Assembly (NCBI GenBank): GCA_017642935.1
Contig: JAEPOK010000003.1
Coordinates: forward strand, 186,001-250,000
Origin: Hyphomicrobiales bacterium
GTDB taxonomy: Bacteria; Pseudomonadota; Alphaproteobacteria; Rhizobiales; MH13
Direction of reading: 5' to 3'
Length of the DNA stretch: 64,000 nt
A program made the translations under genes and the position numbers. Shown here in pieces: positions 44,442 through 53,291 of the stretch. Position 1 is the first letter of the stretch, and each line of letters opens with the position of its first letter. Below the pieces are notes generated by a model. The model was not told where the DNA came from, ran no database searches, and worked only from the letters and a program-made list of their open reading frames with translations.

Positions 44442-46850
44442 ATGAAGTTCACTCTTTCCTGGCTCAAGGATCACCTTGAGACCGACGCTGATCTTGCCAC
44501 GATTGTCGACACGCTCACCCGCATCGGCCTTGAGGTCGAAGAGGTGGATGACCGCACGCTTTACGCGCCGTTTGTGATCGCCAAGGTGGTGAGCGCCAAG
44601 CAGCACCCCGATGCGGATCGGCTGCGCGTGCTGGAGGTGGACACTGGGTCCGGCGACCCGGTGCAGGTGGTTTGCGGTGCGCCGAACGCGCGCGAGGGAC
44701 TGACTGGTGTGTTCGCCCCTCCTGGCGCCTATGTCCCCGGCATCGATCTGACACTTCAGGTCGGCAAAATTCGCGGTGTGGAATCGCGCGGCATGATGCT
44801 GTCGGAGCGTGAGCTTGAGCTTTCCGATGAGCATGATGGCATTATCGATCTGAGCGCCGATGTCGCTGTCGGAACGCCCTATGCAACGTTTGCTGAGCTC
44901 GACGATCCGGTGATCGAAATCGGCCTGACGCCAAATCGCCCCGATTGCACCGGCGTTTATGGGATCGCCCGCGACCTGGCCGCCGCCGGTGTCGGCAAGC
45001 TGAAGGATGGCATGGTGCCCGTCATCGCCGGCGACGGTCCTTGCCCGGTGTCTGTGACACTGGATTTCAAGGGCGAGAGCCTCTGCCCCACCTTCGCTTT
45101 GCGTCTGGTGCGCGGGATCAAGAACGGCCCCTCGCCGCTTTGGATGCAGAAGCGTCTGAAAGCCATTGGCCTGCGTCCCATCAACACACTGGTGGACATC
45201 ACCAATTACATCACCTTCGATCGCGGCCGCCCGCTGCACGTTTTCGATGCCGCGAAGGTGAAGGGTAACCTCACCGTGCGCGAAGCCAAGGATGGCGAAA
45301 GCTTCCTGGCGCTCGACGGCAAGGACTACACGCTCGATAGCAGCATGTGCGTGATCGCTGACGAGAATGGCGTGGAGTCGCTGTCCGGGATCATGGGCGG
45401 CGAGGATTCGGGTTGCGATGAAAACACCACCGACGTCCTTATCGAGTCGGCGCTTTGGGTGCCCGACAACATCGCCTCGACGGGTCGCAAGCTCGGAATC
45501 CTCACCGATGCGCGGTATCGCTTTGAGCGCGGCGTCGATCCAGCCTTCAACGAGCAGGGCTTGGATCTGGCCACGCAAATGGTTGTCGATCTGTGTGGTG
45601 GCACACCGACCGAAAAGACCGTCGCCGGCGCGATCCCCGAGGTCGACAAGATCATCGATTTTCCCGTTGCTGAGGTGAAACGCCTCTCCGGTCTGGATGT
45701 GCCAAGCCACGAGGTGAAGGCCATCATGAAGCTACTTGGCTTCTGGGCCGCCGGCACCGGCGATGAGCTGAAAGTGGCCGTGCCGAGCTGGCGCCCTGAC
45801 ATCGAAGGCAAGGCCGATCTGGTGGAAGAAGTCATGCGCATCGAAGGCGTTGATCGTGTGCCGGTGACACCCTCGATCGGTCGCCAGACGGTGATCCAGC
45901 CTGTGCTCACCGACATTCAGAAAAAGACCCGCCGCGCGAAGCGTCTGCTGGCCGCGCGTGGGCTGATGGAGGCGGTGACCTGGTCGTTCGTGCGCCAGGA
46001 CGATGCGGAGCATTTCGGCGGCGGCCAGCCCGCTGTTCAGCTGGCCAATCCGATCTCCACCGACATGAGCACCATGCGTCCGAGCCTCTTGCCCGGCCTA
46101 TTGCGCAATGTTCAGGCCAATGTCGACCGTGGCACGCGCGATGTCGCGCTGTTCGAGGTCGGCCAGGTTTTTGCCGGCGACGCGCCGGAAGACCAGACCA
46201 TCGCAGCCTGCGGCGTGCGGCGCGGCACGGCGGTGATGGCCGGTCAGGGTCGGCATTGGGTGGGCGATTTTCCCGCTGTCTCGGCGTTCAACGCCAAAGC
46301 CGACGCCTTGTCGCTACTCGACGATTTGGGTTTGGATGCATCCACGCTGCAGATCGATGCCGGCGCCCCGGATTGGTACCATCCAGGCCAATCGGGCACG
46401 ATCCGGCGCGGCAAGCAAGTGTTCGGCCATTTCGGCACCTTGCATCCACGTCTCTTGAAAGCGATGGACATCGAAGGCCCCGCGGTCGGATTTGAGATCA
46501 CGCTGGATGCGATCCCAGCGCCAAAGCGCAAGACAACCCGCACCAAGCCGCCGCTGACATTGCATGATCTCATGCCCGTGCGACGTGATTTCGCCTTCGT
46601 GGTGGATGTCGAGACCACAGCCGACAAGGTGCTGCGCGCGGCCAAGGGTGCCGACAAAGGCCTGATCAGCGACGTTTCGCTGTTTGATGTTTATGCCGGC
46701 GATCGGATCGAGGCTGGCAAGAAGTCGCTGGCCATTGAGGTCACGCTGCAGCCGCGCGAGCGCACCATGACCGACGAAGAAATTGATGCGGTCTCAGCCA
46801 AGATCGTCGGCGCCGTTGAGAAGGCCGCGGGTGCGGTCTTGCGGGCCTGA
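44442..46850 (+). CDS. pheT: Phenylalanyl-tRNA synthetase beta subunit
   Basis: An 802-residue beta subunit. The start '[15 protein letters not shown]' is diagnostic. Domains in order: EMAP/tRNA-binding (about 40-150, '[15 protein letters not shown]'), B3/B4 editing (about 210-390), B5 (about 400-475), the catalytic-like core and the C-terminal FDX-ACB anticodon domain (about 700-800, '[14 protein letters not shown]'). It needs PheS to form the active alpha2beta2 enzyme. The pheS gene is not upstream as it usually is; fmt lies there instead, on the other strand. ATG 44442 is chosen from homology. Confidence 0.96.
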   Translation: MKFTLSWLKDHLETDADLATIVDTLTRIGLEVEEVDDRTLYAPFVIAKVVSAKQHPDADRLRVLEVDTGSGDPVQVVCGAPNAREGLTGVFAPPGAYVPGIDLTLQVGKIRGVESRGMMLSERELELSDEHDGIIDLSADVAVGTPYATFAELDDPVIEIGLTPNRPDCTGVYGIARDLAAAGVGKLKDGMVPVIAGDGPCPVSVTLDFKGESLCPTFALRLVRGIKNGPSPLWMQKRLKAIGLRPINTLVDITNYITFDRGRPLHVFDAAKVKGNLTVREAKDGESFLALDGKDYTLDSSMCVIADENGVESLSGIMGGEDSGCDENTTDVLIESALWVPDNIASTGRKLGILTDARYRFERGVDPAFNEQGLDLATQMVVDLCGGTPTEKTVAGAIPEVDKIIDFPVAEVKRLSGLDVPSHEVKAIMKLLGFWAAGTGDELKVAVPSWRPDIEGKADLVEEVMRIEGVDRVPVTPSIGRQTVIQPVLTDIQKKTRRAKRLLAARGLMEAVTWSFVRQDDAEHFGGGQPAVQLANPISTDMSTMRPSLLPGLLRNVQANVDRGTRDVALFEVGQVFAGDAPEDQTIAACGVRRGTAVMAGQGRHWVGDFPAVSAFNAKADALSLLDDLGLDASTLQIDAGAPDWYHPGQSGTIRRGKQVFGHFGTLHPRLLKAMDIEGPAVGFEITLDAIPAPKRKTTRTKPPLTLHDLMPVRRDFAFVVDVETTADKVLRAAKGADKGLISDVSLFDVYAGDRIEAGKKSLAIEVTLQPRERTMTDEEIDAVSAKIVGAVEKAAGAVLRA

Positions 46851-46861
46851 TCGAACAGTTT

Positions 46862-46899
46862 TTTGCGGCATGCGTGGCGATGGTCTTGCATGCCGCAAA
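46862..46899 (+). other. 12-bp perfect hairpin downstream of pheT
   Basis: TTTGCGGCATGC (46862-46873) and GCATGCCGCAAA (46888-46899) enclose a 14-nt loop, 11 nt after the pheT stop. A T-run precedes the stem but none follows it on the plus strand, so it is an atypical terminator or a 3'-end protecting stem. Confidence 0.6.
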
Positions 46900-46975
46900 C
46901 AGCCGCGCTAACCACGCGCATTCTGGGCGTAGCGCGCCCGGGCAAAGGTTTTTGCTCCCCTAGTTGGAAGCAAAC

Positions 46976-47065
46976 GGACAGATGGCCGAGTGGTCGAAGG
47001 CGCACGCCTGGAAAGTGTGTAGGCGGGTAACCGTCTCGAGGGTTCGAATCCCTCTCTGTCCGCCA
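46976..47065 (+). tRNA. tRNA-Ser (anticodon GGA)
   Basis: A complete 90-nt class II tRNA. Acceptor GGACAGA pairs with TCTGTCC; discriminator G; the 3' CCA is encoded. Anticodon stem CACGC/GTGTG and loop CTGGAAA give anticodon GGA, reading UCC and UCU. The long variable arm (TAGGCGGGTAACCGTCTCGA region) is as expected for serine. Six T follow immediately, probably part of the termination signal. Confidence 0.97.
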
Positions 47066-47148
47066 TTTTTTGTTAGCTCGTCAAATAGCTTTTTTGCTTT
47101 TTCGAGCTACCTGCCTTTGCATATGGGACTCCGCGTTCTCACCCGAAC

Positions 47149-48255
47149 CTAGCTCGAGATCCTCAAATAGAAGGCGTAGAGCTGCGGTAGAACGGAAGCT
47201 GGGTCTTCCAGACCAAGCTCACGCGCGGCGCGGTAGGGCCAGTTGGGGTCGCGCAGGAATTCGCGCGCCATGGCGACAAGGTCGGCCCGCCCTTCGGCCA
47301 CGATCGCATTGGCGTGCGTCGGCTCCGTGATCGCCCCGACAGCCATGGTCGGCAGCCCGGTCTCGTGCCGGATCCGGTCAGCATAGGGCACCTGGAAGCC
47401 AGGTTTAGGCTTTTGCGCCGCTAGCCGCTGGCCGCTGGGAAGGCCGCCGCCCGAACAGTCCATCAGATCGACGCCCACCGTTTTCAGTTCCGCCGCCAAC
47501 ACGACCGTGTCATCCAGCGTGAGCGCGCCGCCTTCGCCATCAACACAAGACGCGCGGTAGAGAACAGGTGTTCCGTCCGGCACCGCGGCGCGCACAGCGC
47601 GTGCCACCTCGATGGGCAGCCGCATGCGGCCCGCAAGGTCGCCGCCATAAGCATCGTTTCTGCGGTTGGACCAGGGTGACATGAAGCTGTGCAAAAGGTA
47701 GCCGTGCGCACCGTGGATCTCGATACCGTCGAACCCGGCCGCAAGGGCGCGCCGCGCTGCTGCGGCAAACGCCTCAACAAGGGCTGGGATTTCATCAACC
47801 TCAAGCGCCCGAGGAACGTGCCAGCCTTCGCGCGCTGGGATAGCTGAGGGGGCGACGGTCTGCCAGGGTGTTTCGTCCGAGCCTTCATCCAGAGGACCGG
47901 CGCCATCCCAGGGGCGCTTGGTCGATGCTTTGGCACCAGCATGCCCAAGTTGAAGAAAGACCGGGATGCTCTGGCGGCGGTAGAGCGCGGTCACGCGCGC
48001 CCAAGCTGCCACCTGATCATCGCGATAGATACCTGTGCAGCCCGGGCTGATCCGTCCCTCGGGCGTGACGCCGGTCGACTCGGCGATTGCTCCGCCAAGA
48101 CCAGAAGCCGCGTAGCGACCATGATGAGCAACGTGCCAGTCGTTCGGTGCGCCCTCATCGGCCTGATACTGGCACATCGGCGCCAGCACGATGCGGTTCG
48201 CGAAGGTCACACCGCGAAGGCTGAACGGGGTGAAAAGTGGCGGCAGGACGCTCAT
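47149..48255 (-). CDS. Old Yellow Enzyme, YqjM-type NADPH:flavin oxidoreductase
   Basis: A 368-residue FMN-dependent ene-reductase. 'RIVLAPMCQYQADEG' carries the redox-tuning Cys28 of the YqjM class. 'QLGHAGAKAS' and 'IHGAHGYLLHSFMSP', then 'RRNDAYGGDLAGRMR', are family signatures; in the first string alanine stands where YqjM-type enzymes usually have arginine (HAGRK). These enzymes reduce activated C=C bonds in electrophiles and often serve in detoxification. It is transcribed leftward, away from a peptide ABC operon, with 382 bp between the starts. Confidence 0.9.
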   Translation of the reverse strand: MSVLPPLFTPFSLRGVTFANRIVLAPMCQYQADEGAPNDWHVAHHGRYAASGLGGAIAESTGVTPEGRISPGCTGIYRDDQVAAWARVTALYRRQSIPVFLQLGHAGAKASTKRPWDGAGPLDEGSDETPWQTVAPSAIPAREGWHVPRALEVDEIPALVEAFAAAARRALAAGFDGIEIHGAHGYLLHSFMSPWSNRRNDAYGGDLAGRMRLPIEVARAVRAAVPDGTPVLYRASCVDGEGGALTLDDTVVLAAELKTVGVDLMDCSGGGLPSGQRLAAQKPKPGFQVPYADRIRHETGLPTMAVGAITEPTHANAIVAEGRADLVAMAREFLRDPNWPYRAARELGLEDPASVLPQLYAFYLRISS

Positions 48256-48637
48256 GCGAACACCCCACAGCAGTGGTGATGGCCAATCTCGGTCGCCAAG
48301 GCCAGCCTGTTTCGCCGGGGCATCACCGCACTGGGACTGGACGCCGGGCTCAGAATTGCGTCAAAATGACGCATATCACATCGCCACAGATCGACACCCG
48401 GGTCATCGCTCAAGGTGTTCGTATTTCGAACAAAAGTTGGTATAACGAACAAACTGCGTCCTTTCCTGAACTGGCCGTCAACTGATGCCTGCCCTCAGGG
48501 ATCGCGAGAAACCCATAGACAAGACCTGCTTGGCGTGACTAAAATTTTTTTAACTTGGGTAAAATTTTTTCACAACAACCCAAGTTCGTGCCCCGGTGGT
48601 GACGCTGTGTCGACCTGTGGCAACAAGGAGGATAGTC
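48256..48637. promoter_or_regulatory. Divergent control region with two sets of operator-like repeats
   Basis: No gene is visible. GTTCG-tattt-CGAAC (48417-48431) with a third half-site ACGAAC at 48445-48450 forms one cluster. Nearer the peptide operon, AAAATTTTTT occurs twice exactly 20 bp apart (48541 and 48561), interleaved with a 9-bp inverted repeat, AACTTGGGT (48552-48560) and ACCCAAGTT (48578-48586). The local AT-richness contrasts with the surrounding DNA. An XRE-cupin regulator gene lies at the end of the operon and is a candidate binder. Confidence 0.55.
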
Positions 48638-50251
48638 ATGAAACATTGGAGGTCGCGGCTCGCTGCCGCCGTCCTGATCGCCGCTTCGCCCACTATGGCG
48701 CTGGCGGAAGACGTGCTGACCATTGGTGTGCGGTCCGAAGCCGCCAGCATGGACCCGCACTGGACCCAACTCTCGGGCGACACCCAGGTTCAGGAACACA
48801 TTTTTGAGCGACTGGTCGGCCTGTCCTCGACCTCGCAGCCAATCCCCGGTCTGGCGGTTTCCTGGGAGCCGATCGATGAGACCACCTGGGAGTTCAGGCT
48901 GCGCGAAGGTGTCAAATGGCACGACGGCGAGGACTTCACCGCCGAGGATGTGGTGTTCTCCTTTGATCGTCTGCGTGCTGGGGTGTCTGGCGCTCCGGCC
49001 TCTCCCGCCTTCCAGCTTGAGAAGGGCGGAAAACAGTGGGAAATGATCGACGATTACACGATCCGCTTCACGACTGACGGCCCCTATCCGACGATGGCCG
49101 AAGATCTGGCAATGCTGCCAATCATCGCCGAGCACGCCGCGTCCGGGGCTGAACCCTCGGTTGATTTCAATAGCGGCGAAGCTGCCATTGGCACCGGACC
49201 TTACATGTTTAGCGAATACTCGCCCGGCAGCCAGATCGTCGTGACCAGGTTCGACGACTATTGGGGCGGGGAACCACACTGGGATCGCGTCGTCTTCCGC
49301 CCGGTGGGGCAGGATTCGGCCCGTCTGGCAGCGCTGCTGAACGGCGATGTCGACATGATCAACTATCCGCCGACTGTCGATTTACCGCAACTGGAAGCCG
49401 ACCCGGACTTCACTGTTTCGAGCATCGCGTCTGACCGGCTTATCTACATCTTGCCCGGCAACAAGCATGTTGAGCCCTTCATCACCGATGCCAATGGCGA
49501 GGTGATGGTGCCCAACCCGCTGCGCGATTGGCGGGTACGCCGCGCGCTCAGCCTTGCGATCAACCGCGAAGCGATCCGTGATCGGATCATGGGCGGTGCC
49601 TCGCTGCCGACCAGGAACATCGTGCCACCGGGCTTCTTCGGCTATGTCGACGAACTGGAAGCAGACCCCTACGACCCTGAACAGGCGCAGGCCCTGCTGG
49701 CGGAAGCTGGCTATGGCGACGGTTTCAACGTCACGCTGCACGGCCCCAACGATCGCTACATCAACGATGCGCGCATCCTGGAAGCTGTGGCGCAGATGTG
49801 GTCGCGGGTGGGGATCACCACCGAAGTCGATGCGATGCCGCGGAACGTCTTCTTTTCCCGCCTGATCCGCGGCGATGAGCTGTCAATGCCGGGCTTCGAC
49901 GTGCCTGAATTCTCGCTGGCTTTGACCGGTTGGGGCACCGTGGCGGGCGAGGCTACCTACACGGTCAGCGGCACGCTGGAGACCTACAACGCCGCAACCG
50001 GCGGAGGAAATGGCAATTTCGGACGCTACTCGAACGCCGAGGTCGATGCGCGGTCGGTGTTGGCCAAGCGTACCATCGACAATGACGAACGTCGTGCAAT
50101 CCTGGAAGAGGCGATCACTGTGGGCATGGACGACTACGCCTACATTCCGATCCACTTCCAGGTGAACCAGTGGGCGATGCGATCGGACTTGGTGCATGAT
50201 CCACGGACCAACGAGCGCACCCGCGCCATGGATGTGAGACGGGCCGAGTAG
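48638..50251 (+). CDS. Peptide/nickel-type ABC transporter, substrate-binding protein
   Basis: A 537-residue family 5 extracellular binding protein with signal peptide (cleavage after ALA near residue 24). 'ASMDPHWTQLSGDTQVQEHI' and 'WEFRLREGVKWHDGEDFTAEDVVFSF' are standard SBP_bac_5 markers. AAGGAGGA precedes ATG 48638. It captures peptides or similar amide compounds for DppBCDF-type partners downstream. The family also binds glutathione, opines and nickel complexes, so the ligand is open. The downstream M24 peptidase favours a peptide-like ligand. Confidence 0.9.
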   Translation: MKHWRSRLAAAVLIAASPTMALAEDVLTIGVRSEAASMDPHWTQLSGDTQVQEHIFERLVGLSSTSQPIPGLAVSWEPIDETTWEFRLREGVKWHDGEDFTAEDVVFSFDRLRAGVSGAPASPAFQLEKGGKQWEMIDDYTIRFTTDGPYPTMAEDLAMLPIIAEHAASGAEPSVDFNSGEAAIGTGPYMFSEYSPGSQIVVTRFDDYWGGEPHWDRVVFRPVGQDSARLAALLNGDVDMINYPPTVDLPQLEADPDFTVSSIASDRLIYILPGNKHVEPFITDANGEVMVPNPLRDWRVRRALSLAINREAIRDRIMGGASLPTRNIVPPGFFGYVDELEADPYDPEQAQALLAEAGYGDGFNVTLHGPNDRYINDARILEAVAQMWSRVGITTEVDAMPRNVFFSRLIRGDELSMPGFDVPEFSLALTGWGTVAGEATYTVSGTLETYNAATGGGNGNFGRYSNAEVDARSVLAKRTIDNDERRAILEEAITVGMDDYAYIPIHFQVNQWAMRSDLVHDPRTNERTRAMDVRRAE

Positions 50252-50273
50252 GGCCTGACATCTCGACAAAAAC

Positions 50274-50299
50274 CCCCGTCCGGCTAGTGCCGGGCGGGG
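50274..50299 (+). other. GC-rich hairpin after the peptide-binding protein gene
   Basis: CCCCGTCCGGC and GCCGGGCGGGG form an 11-bp stem (one G-U pair) closed by a TAGT loop, 22 nt after the stop. There is no T-run. It probably stabilises the binding-protein message or reduces read-through into the permease genes. Confidence 0.65.
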
Positions 50300-50425
50300 C
50301 ACACCACGTGCACGCGCAAACACAACAAACGATGCAGACCCAAAGGCTTGTGACGTCGTTTGGTTCTGCAGATGGCATTTGTCTCAGATTCTTAGCCTGT
50401 TCCAAGACAAACGGATCCTCGCGAC

Positions 50426-51403
50426 ATGACTGACTTCATCGTCCGGCGCCTTTTGCAAGCTCTGCTGGTTCTGGCCGTGATGACGGTGTTGGTGTTCTTC
50501 GGCGTGAACGTGATCGGCAACCCGGTCTACATCTTTGCCTCATCGGAATGTGATCAGGCCTGTCTGGATGCGATCATCGAGGATCTCGGCCTCGATCTTC
50601 CGATTTGGGAACAATACCTGGTGTTCATCGGCAACTTGCTGGAGGGCGATCTGGGCAACTCCTTCACCTTTGGCGTACCGGCCATGTCACTGATCCTGGA
50701 GCGTTTGCCAGCCACTCTGGAGCTCGCCTTCTGCGCGCTTGTGATCGCCCTTCTTATCGGATTGCCGCTTGGCGTGATTGCGGGTTTGCGACCAAACGCC
50801 CTGTCATCGAAGATCATCATGGGGTTTTCGATGCTGGCCTTTTCGGTGCCAGTCTTTTGGATCGGGCTCATTATGATCATCGTCTTTTCCGTGACGCTGG
50901 GCTGGATGCCGGCGGTTGGGCGCGGCGACACGGTCAATGTATTGGGCGTTGATCTCAGCCTTTTCACGATTGACGGACTGCACCATCTGGTGATGCCGGC
51001 CGTTACCTTGTCGCTGATCATGATGGCCATGGTCATACGCCTGACACGCGCTGGCATGCGCGAGGTTCTGTTTGCCGACTACATCAAGTTCGCCCGCGCC
51101 AACGGAATTCGCGAAAGCCGCATCCTCAATTTGCACGTGATGCGCAACATCCTGATCCCCATCGTGACCGTCTTGGGAATGGAGTTTGGCGGCGTAATCG
51201 CCTTTGCGGTGGTCGTTGAATCGATCTTCTCCTGGCCGGGTGTGGGCAAGATGCTGATTGACGCGATCGCCGTGCTCGATCGGCCGCTGATCGTGGCCTA
51301 CCTCCTCTTCGTCGTGGTCATGTTCGTGATGCTGAATCTGATCATCGACATTCTCTATTCCTTGCTGGACCCGCGCGTTCGGTTGGGAGGGAATGCGACA
51401 TGA
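50426..51403 (+). CDS. Peptide ABC transporter permease (DppB type)
   Basis: A 325-residue permease with an N-terminal membrane helix ('FIVRRLLQALLVLAVMTVLV'), a periplasmic domain, and five further helices. The cytoplasmic loop 'YIKFARANGIRESRI' is the EAA-like motif of this family. It forms a heterodimeric channel with the next permease, whose start it overlaps as ATGA. A loop containing 'SSECDQACLDAIIEDLG' with two cysteines lies in the periplasm near residue 40. Confidence 0.93.
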   Translation: MTDFIVRRLLQALLVLAVMTVLVFFGVNVIGNPVYIFASSECDQACLDAIIEDLGLDLPIWEQYLVFIGNLLEGDLGNSFTFGVPAMSLILERLPATLELAFCALVIALLIGLPLGVIAGLRPNALSSKIIMGFSMLAFSVPVFWIGLIMIIVFSVTLGWMPAVGRGDTVNVLGVDLSLFTIDGLHHLVMPAVTLSLIMMAMVIRLTRAGMREVLFADYIKFARANGIRESRILNLHVMRNILIPIVTVLGMEFGGVIAFAVVVESIFSWPGVGKMLIDAIAVLDRPLIVAYLLFVVVMFVMLNLIIDILYSLLDPRVRLGGNAT

Positions 51404-52284
51404 GCGGGGCGGCACTAACGGGTCCGACCCCGGGCATTTGGCGAGTCTTCTTGCGCTCGCCGACGGCCGTAGCGGCGCTGATCGTCTTTTCTGGGTTCTG
51501 CGCAATCGCGCTTCTTGCGCCTTGGATCACCTGGCAGAACCCCTATGACCTGGCGCAGGTCGACATCATGGATTCGCTCCTGCCTCCGGGGTCGGAAAGC
51601 TGGACCGGCGCGCCCTACTACCTTGGGACCGACGGGCAGGGCCGCGACATGCTCTCGGCAATGATTTACGGCATCCGCATCTCTTTGCTGGTGGGTGTCA
51701 CGTCCGGCCTCATCGCGCTGTTTATCGGAACGATTGTCGGACTGGTGGCAGCCTATCGCGGCGGTTGGGTCGATACCGTGCTGATGCGGATCGTTGATCT
51801 GCAACTGAGCTTTCCAACCATACTCGTGGCTTTGATCCTGGTGGTGATCCTGGGGCGCGGCGTCGACAAGATCATCATCGCGCTGGTGGTGGTGCAATGG
51901 GCCTATTTCGCTCGCACTGTGCGCGGCGTGGCGTTGGTGGAAAGCGCGCGTGAATATGTCGATGCCGCCCGAGGACTGAAACTTGGGCACCTGCGCATCC
52001 TTTTCCTGCACATCCTGCCCAATTGCCTGCCGACGATGCTGGTGGTTGCGACGATGCAGATGGCTGCGGCGATCTCGCTGGAGGCGACGCTGAGCTTTCT
52101 CGGTCTCGGCCTGCCGCCGACGCGGCCATCACTGGGACTGCTGATCGCCAATGGTTTCGACTACCTGCAATCAGGGCGCTACTGGATCAGCGTGCTGCCC
52201 GGTCTTGTGCTTCTGTCCATCATTGTCAGCGCCAATGTCCTGGGTGACAGGCTGCGCGATACGCTGAACCCGCATCTGTCATGA
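51400..52284 (+). CDS. Peptide ABC transporter permease (DppC type)
   Basis: A 294-residue permease with the N-terminal OppC-type extension and about six membrane segments. 'YLGTDGQGRDMLSAMIYGIR' is the conserved first-loop signature and 'YVDAARGLKLGHLRILFLHI' the EAA loop contacting the ATPases. Its start and stop both overlap neighbours by 4 bp, so the permease-ATPase block is translated as a coupled unit. Confidence 0.93.
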   Translation: MSGAALTGPTPGIWRVFLRSPTAVAALIVFSGFCAIALLAPWITWQNPYDLAQVDIMDSLLPPGSESWTGAPYYLGTDGQGRDMLSAMIYGIRISLLVGVTSGLIALFIGTIVGLVAAYRGGWVDTVLMRIVDLQLSFPTILVALILVVILGRGVDKIIIALVVVQWAYFARTVRGVALVESAREYVDAARGLKLGHLRILFLHILPNCLPTMLVVATMQMAAAISLEATLSFLGLGLPPTRPSLGLLIANGFDYLQSGRYWISVLPGLVLLSIIVSANVLGDRLRDTLNPHLS

Positions 52285-53291
52285 CCGCGTCCCCCGTGCC
52301 CTCCCCCTCGGTTCTCGATATTGAGAACCTGAACACTTCCTTCATGCTCCCGACCGGTGAGTTGAAGGTTTTGCGCGATCTGAGTTTTTCCGTTGCGCGT
52401 GGCGAAATCCTTGGCCTGGTCGGCGAGTCTGGATCAGGCAAGTCGATCACCGGCTTTTCAATCAACGGTTTGCTCAGCCCGCCGGGACGCGTCGTGTCGG
52501 GTTCGATCCGCCTGAATGGGACAGAGATCACCGGCTTGCCGCAGGCCGAAATGCGCAAGCTGCGCGGGGCGAAGATCGCCATGGTGTTCCAGGATCCCAT
52601 GATGACGCTGAACCCAGTGTTGAAGATCCGCGTGCAGATGAGCGACGCGCTTCGTGCCCATGCGCGGCTGGGGCGCGGCGAGATTCGCGCCAGAAGCCTT
52701 GCGGCATTGGAAGAGGTCGGCATCCCCTCCCCTGAAGAGCGGCTCGATGCCTATCCGCATCAGCTCTCCGGCGGCATGCGTCAGCGTGTGGCTATCGCAA
52801 TCGCGATGCTCCACGAACCTGACCTGATCATCATGGATGAGCCGACCACGGCGCTCGACGTCACCATTCAGGGGCAAATCCTGGCGTTGGTGCAGCGCCT
52901 CTGCCGGGATCGAGGCACGGCACTGATCTGGATCACCCACGACTTGGCCGTGGTGGCGGGGATCGCCGACCGCCTCATGGTGATGTACGCCGGGCGCATC
53001 GTCGAAGAAGGCCCCGTCGATGCTGTCCTGGATACGCCAGCGCATCCCTATACGCGTGGGCTCATCGACAGCGTGCCGACAAGGGGCATGCGCGGCAAGC
53101 GTCTGGCACAAATCCCCGGGCGCATGCCAGCGCTTACTGACTTACCGGAAGGTTGCGCCTTTCAACCCCGCTGCCCGCGCGCGTCTGACGCCTGCATTAC
53201 ACCGCCTGCCATTCAGGCCTTGTCGCCAGATCGCAACGTGCGCTGCGTCCACCCCTTATCCGAAGCGTCCACGGCGAGGGCTTCGGCATGA
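52281..53291 (+). CDS. Peptide ABC transporter ATPase (DppD type)
   Basis: A 336-residue ATPase: Walker A GESGSGKS, signature LSGGMRQRVAIAIA, Walker B LIIMDEPTTALD, switch 'WITHDLAVVA'. The C-terminal oligopeptide-type domain carries the cysteine cluster 'GCAFQPRCPRASDAC', seen in DppD/OppD and in some members linked to an iron-sulfur cluster. It pairs with the next ATPase. Starts with an ATGA overlap on the permease gene. Confidence 0.94.
   Translation: MTASPVPSPSVLDIENLNTSFMLPTGELKVLRDLSFSVARGEILGLVGESGSGKSITGFSINGLLSPPGRVVSGSIRLNGTEITGLPQAEMRKLRGAKIAMVFQDPMMTLNPVLKIRVQMSDALRAHARLGRGEIRARSLAALEEVGIPSPEERLDAYPHQLSGGMRQRVAIAIAMLHEPDLIIMDEPTTALDVTIQGQILALVQRLCRDRGTALIWITHDLAVVAGIADRLMVMYAGRIVEEGPVDAVLDTPAHPYTRGLIDSVPTRGMRGKRLAQIPGRMPALTDLPEGCAFQPRCPRASDACITPPAIQALSPDRNVRCVHPLSEASTARASA

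Noticed and set aside
44325-45710. A 461-codon frame antisense to pheT
   Set aside because: Same reasoning: the sense strand encodes an unmistakable PheT and the antisense frame has no domain.
46862-46899. A classic rho-independent terminator for pheT
   Set aside because: The stem is strong, but the T-run is before it, not after it, on the coding strand. I kept it only as a hairpin.
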